Assembly (NCBI GenBank): GCA_040371205.1
Contig: AP031382.1
Location: 3,159,562 to 3,223,561 of the forward strand
Source: Rhodanobacter sp.
GTDB taxonomy: Bacteria; Pseudomonadota; Gammaproteobacteria; Xanthomonadales; Rhodanobacteraceae
DNA length: 64,000 nucleotides
Direction of reading: 5' to 3'
A program made the position numbers and the translations under genes. Below, one piece after another: positions 61,004 to 64,000 of this stretch. Under the pieces are notes generated by a model that ran no database searches, had not been told where the DNA came from, and saw only the letters and a list, made by a program, of their open reading frames with translations. Positions within the stretch are counted from its first letter, which is position 1, and each line of letters opens with the position of its first letter.

Positions 61004-62014
61004 GGATGACTCCCCAGTTTTTCGAGGGCGAACGGGCCTGACGCGGCCTCGTGACCCCGTGGCAATACGAATGTCGCACCCACGTGCGACGCCGGTTTCT
61101 AGTTGCCAGACGATTCCCGAGCGCCTATGTGCAGCGACCGTTCCCCATGGAGAATCCCTCTCACGGCCAACCCTGGGCTCTGCTCGACGGCCGCCGCCCC
61201 CACGGCTGCCGCTCGGAATCGCTCGCCACGCTCCTCGCGACGAACGCATTGAACCTACGCAATGCAATTCGCACGCGTCAATACCCGTAAACAAGAACAG
61301 CGAGCGCCGGCCCATTTATCATTCATTTTTTTTTCATTTTGCAGTTCATCGGCACACAGGCTTCAGCAAAAATCGAAATAAATTGCGTATCGTGAAAACA
61401 CGAAATCCAAGCTTTCGATCAGGCATTTATCTGACGCGGCAATTCCCGGCGGCAAATTACGAGCAAGCAATATTTCGCAATATCATTCGATATTCGAAAG
61501 TTATTCTAAGGTTCGCGCCTTACGCCAAGCTCGCATGAATTTAGATCGAGACATGTGTTTCAAGCGCTCGTATGCATCGCCGCATCGAGCCGAACGCCGA
61601 GGTTCGCCAGCCGACGCAGGCTGGAGATGCAGACCGCCGGAGTCGGCGCGTAGCCAGCCACTTGCCGGCCAGGCTTCGCACAGCGTCACGCCGAACCGCC
61701 CGGCCAAATGCCGGTGGCAGGTGCGTGCGCGGCACAACGCGCGGCAATGCCAGCGATTCGATCCACGCCGCTATCGCCCGCTGTTCTACGTGTTCCGCCA
61801 TGACTGCGGCGCGGGCGCCTTGCTGGGCCGCACGTTCAAGGCGGAAGTACAGGCCGCGCTCGCGGAAGCGCCCTGGCGATCCGCTTCGCAAGCGACTTCC
61901 GCCGCAGCCGAAAGCGGCTGGCATCGCGAGGCGATGGCAACGAAAATTGTGCAACCCACATGAGGCTTGCGTGTATAACGCGCGTTGGCCTTCCCGATCT
62001 GTCCGGAGCTGCCC
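61004..62014. other. One-kilobase gene-free region with an AT-rich block
   Basis: Divergent control region between the S53 peptidase and the sulfatase gene. Bases about 61300-61530 are strikingly AT-rich with T-runs (for example 61325-61335), unlike the rest of the window. Frames on either strand, such as one from 61535 to 61963, have biased composition and no recognisable motif. TATAAC at 61973-61978 is the best -10 candidate for the sulfatase gene. An undetected small gene, small RNA or decayed insert cannot be excluded. Confidence 0.5.
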
Positions 62015-64000
62015 GTGTCGCGCGCCTTGTTCTCCCCGTCCCCCTTGCGCCAGCGCTTTCGCCCCCTGTGGTGGCTTGGCATCACCTATCTGGTGATCTC
62101 GTTCGTCACGCGCATCGTCTTGCTGGTGATGTCGGGGCACAACGTGTCGCCGAATCCGGCGAACTGGCTGTACGCATTCGGCGTGGGCCTGGGCTACGAC
62201 CTGATCACCTTCGTGTACCTGGCCTGGCCGATGGTGCTGTTCCTGTGGCTGGTGCCGACGCGGCGTGCGCCGGTATCCGGCACCGGCCGCTGGCTGGCAT
62301 ACCTGGCCGGCATGGCGGCACTGTACGCGGCCACGCTGGGCGCGGTGTTCCTGCTGTGGCATGTGCACGTGCACGAGTCGTGGCCGGTGCTCATCGTGTT
62401 CCTGTTCTTCCTGCCGATGCCGGCGCTGGCTTACAACCGCGCCAGCGGGCAATGGGGGCTGTACATCCTCGGCCTGGCGCTGCTGTACGGCCTGCTGTTC
62501 GTGGCGGCGTCGGAGCTGGTGTTCTGGAACGAGTTCAGTTCGCGCTTCAATTTCATCGCGGTGGACTACCTCGTCTACACCACCGAGGTGATCGGCAACA
62601 TCCGCGAGTCCTATCCCGTCGGCACCTGGCTGGCGTTGCTGGTGGTGCTGGCGCTGGTGGCCTTCGTGCTGAGCCGGCGCGGCCTGCGCGCGCGCGACGA
62701 CGGCAGCACGCTGTGGCAGCGCGCCCGCGTGCCGCTGGTGTGGCTGCTGCTCACGGTGGTCTCGGTGGCCGGCGTCAACGGCGAGATGAAGGACCGCACC
62801 GCCAACAACTACGTCAACGAGCTGGCCGGCAACGGCATCTACCAGTTCTTCGCCGCGTTCCGCAGCAGCCACCTCGACTACAAGAAGTTCTACCGCTCGC
62901 TGCCCGACGACGAGGCGTTCAAGCTGCTGCGCCAGCAGCTCAAGGCGCCGAACGCCACTTTCACCAGCGACGACCCGCGCGACCTCACCCGCGCCATCCA
63001 TGCGGCAGGCCCGGAGAAGCACCTCAACGTGGTGCTGATCAGCGTCGAAAGCCTGTCCGGCGACTACCTCGCCACCTTCGGCAACAAGCAGAACCTCACA
63101 CCCTTCCTCGACTCGCTGGTCCACAAGAGCATCTTCTTCGACAACCTCTACGCCAACGGCACGCGCACGGTGCGCGGGCTGGAGGCGCTGTCGCTGTCGG
63201 TGCCGCCCACGCCGGGCGACTCGCTGGTGCGCGAGAAGAACAACGAGGACCTGTTCTCGCTGGCCGACATCTTCAACCAGCGCGGCTACCAGTCGGAGTT
63301 CGTGTACGGCGGCTACGGCTACTTCGACAACATGAACTACTTCTTCAGCCACAACGGCTACAAGACGGTGGACCGCAGCGCCATCCCGCCGGGCACCCCA
63401 ATCCACAGCCAGAACGTGTGGGGCGTGTCCGACGAGGATCTCTACACGCTGGCGCTGAACCAGATGGACCAGATCCACGCCGAGGGCAAGCCGTTCTTCC
63501 TGCACATCATGACCACCTCCAACCACCGCCCGTACACCTACCCGGCCGGGCGCGTGAAGTGGAAGGCGCCATCGCGTCCTGGCGCGGTGGCCTACACCGA
63601 TTGGTCGATCGAGGATTTCATCAAGCGCGCGCAGGCGAAGCCCTACTTCGCCGACACCGTGTTCGTGATCACCGCCGACCACTGCGCCTCCAGTGCCGGC
63701 AAGACCAGCATCCCAATCAACCACTACCACATCCCGCTGTGGATCTACGCGCCGGATCAGTTCAAGCCGCAACGCGTCGAAACCCTGATGGGCCAGCTCG
63801 ACATCCCGCCCACCCTGCTCGGCCTGCTCGACTTCAGCTACCGCTCGCGCTTCTTCGGCCAGGACGTATTCCAGACCGCGCCCGGCCAGGGCCATGCCCT
63901 GCCAGGCACCTATGAAAAGCTGGGCTACGTGCACGGCGACACGCTCACCATCCTCGAACCGCGCAAGCGCCTCGAACAGCTCAAGCCCAACTTCGCCACC
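62015..64000 (+). CDS. LTA synthase-like membrane sulfatase/phosphoglycerol transferase (partial)
   Basis: 662 residues are visible and the frame is still open at the window end. The N-terminal part has about five transmembrane helices (roughly 18-40, 52-80, 88-112, 118-165 and 205-230), then a periplasmic alkaline-phosphatase-fold domain. Metal-binding Glu is in NVVLISVESLSGDYLATFG, the nucleophile Thr in ANGTRTVRGLEAL, and the Asp-His pair in FVITADHCASSAGK. MTTSNHRPYTYP is also typical. It belongs with LtaS/MdoB/OpgB-type enzymes that move phosphoglycerol or similar groups onto surface glycans, for instance periplasmic glucans. The start is GTG 62015, with GGAG eight bases upstream. The exact acceptor is unknown. 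Confidence 0.9.
   Translation, partial: MSRALFSPSPLRQRFRPLWWLGITYLVISFVTRIVLLVMSGHNVSPNPANWLYAFGVGLGYDLITFVYLAWPMVLFLWLVPTRRAPVSGTGRWLAYLAGMAALYAATLGAVFLLWHVHVHESWPVLIVFLFFLPMPALAYNRASGQWGLYILGLALLYGLLFVAASELVFWNEFSSRFNFIAVDYLVYTTEVIGNIRESYPVGTWLALLVVLALVAFVLSRRGLRARDDGSTLWQRARVPLVWLLLTVVSVAGVNGEMKDRTANNYVNELAGNGIYQFFAAFRSSHLDYKKFYRSLPDDEAFKLLRQQLKAPNATFTSDDPRDLTRAIHAAGPEKHLNVVLISVESLSGDYLATFGNKQNLTPFLDSLVHKSIFFDNLYANGTRTVRGLEALSLSVPPTPGDSLVREKNNEDLFSLADIFNQRGYQSEFVYGGYGYFDNMNYFFSHNGYKTVDRSAIPPGTPIHSQNVWGVSDEDLYTLALNQMDQIHAEGKPFFLHIMTTSNHRPYTYPAGRVKWKAPSRPGAVAYTDWSIEDFIKRAQAKPYFADTVFVITADHCASSAGKTSIPINHYHIPLWIYAPDQFKPQRVETLMGQLDIPPTLLGLLDFSYRSRFFGQDVFQTAPGQGHALPGTYEKLGYVHGDTLTILEPRKRLEQLKPNFAT

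Noticed and set aside
61535-61963. Plus-strand 142-residue frame in the 1-kb spacer
   Set aside because: Arg/Ser/Pro-rich, no ribosome site or domain, and equally long frames exist in other phases.

Overview
The window looks like chromosomal DNA of a high-GC gammaproteobacterium of the Xanthomonadales, most like Rhodanobacteraceae (Rhodanobacter/Dyella/Frateuria type). This rests on four large TonB-dependent receptors, two of them of the Xanthomonas/Caulobacter carbohydrate class, a secreted S53 serine-carboxyl peptidase, a TPR-sulfotransferase and codon use dominated by G/C third positions. It is inference from gene style; no rRNA or tRNA gene is present to fix it.

Layout. 1-7171: a carbohydrate-class TonB receptor, a small membrane protein, then a secreted AcpA-type phosphoesterase followed closely by a di-haem cytochrome c peroxidase. 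7289-25914: the main accessory locus. On the plus strand a FadR-type GntR regulator starts a tightly overlapping operon with a complete De Ley-Doudoroff route for galactose (SDR sugar dehydrogenase, lactonase, galactonate dehydratase DgoD, KDGal kinase DgoK, KDPGal aldolase DgoA), then a sugar/H+ symporter and a secreted GH43. On the minus strand are a secreted aldose 1-epimerase, a clan GH-A hydrolase, a TonB receptor, a second GH43, an SGNH esterase lipoprotein and a GH93-like enzyme with six C-terminal repeats. Together they look like a locus for plant arabinan/arabinogalactan: capture at the surface, debranching and de-esterification, mutarotation, import and oxidation to pyruvate plus glyceraldehyde-3-phosphate. 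FadR-like half-palindromes lie upstream of the regulator, the receptor and the epimerase.

26056-29405: MarC, an MFS exporter and a stand-alone Y-family DNA polymerase. 29406-31800: an AT-richer island of small orphan genes (a DUF7336-like protein, an Imm33/DUF2185 immunity-like protein, and a 75-aa gene overlapping a HEPN/AbiU2-like gene) separated by copies of a short intergenic motif. 31816-40464: a protein with two methylglyoxal-synthase-like halves, an SpmA-SpmB-type fusion, and gltD/gltB separated by 505 bp of hairpin-forming DNA.

40465-50021: a TonB receptor preceded by four 11-bp-phased direct repeats, EnvC and a C-terminal processing protease, a VOC protein, a MidA methyltransferase, and a TonB receptor with a 14-bp Zur-like palindrome at its promoter. 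50138-64000: an EcsC-like protein, pteridine reductase, FolK, FolB, OsmC, DbpA, a TPR-sulfotransferase, a flavoprotein, the S53 peptidase, 1 kb without a recognisable gene, and an LTA-synthase-like sulfatase running off the end of the window.

The most interesting leads are the sugar locus with its GH93-repeat protein and predicted regulon, the HEPN pair, the tandem methylglyoxal synthase, the 11-bp repeat array and the Zur-like site. No insertion sequence, CRISPR array or tRNA was found.
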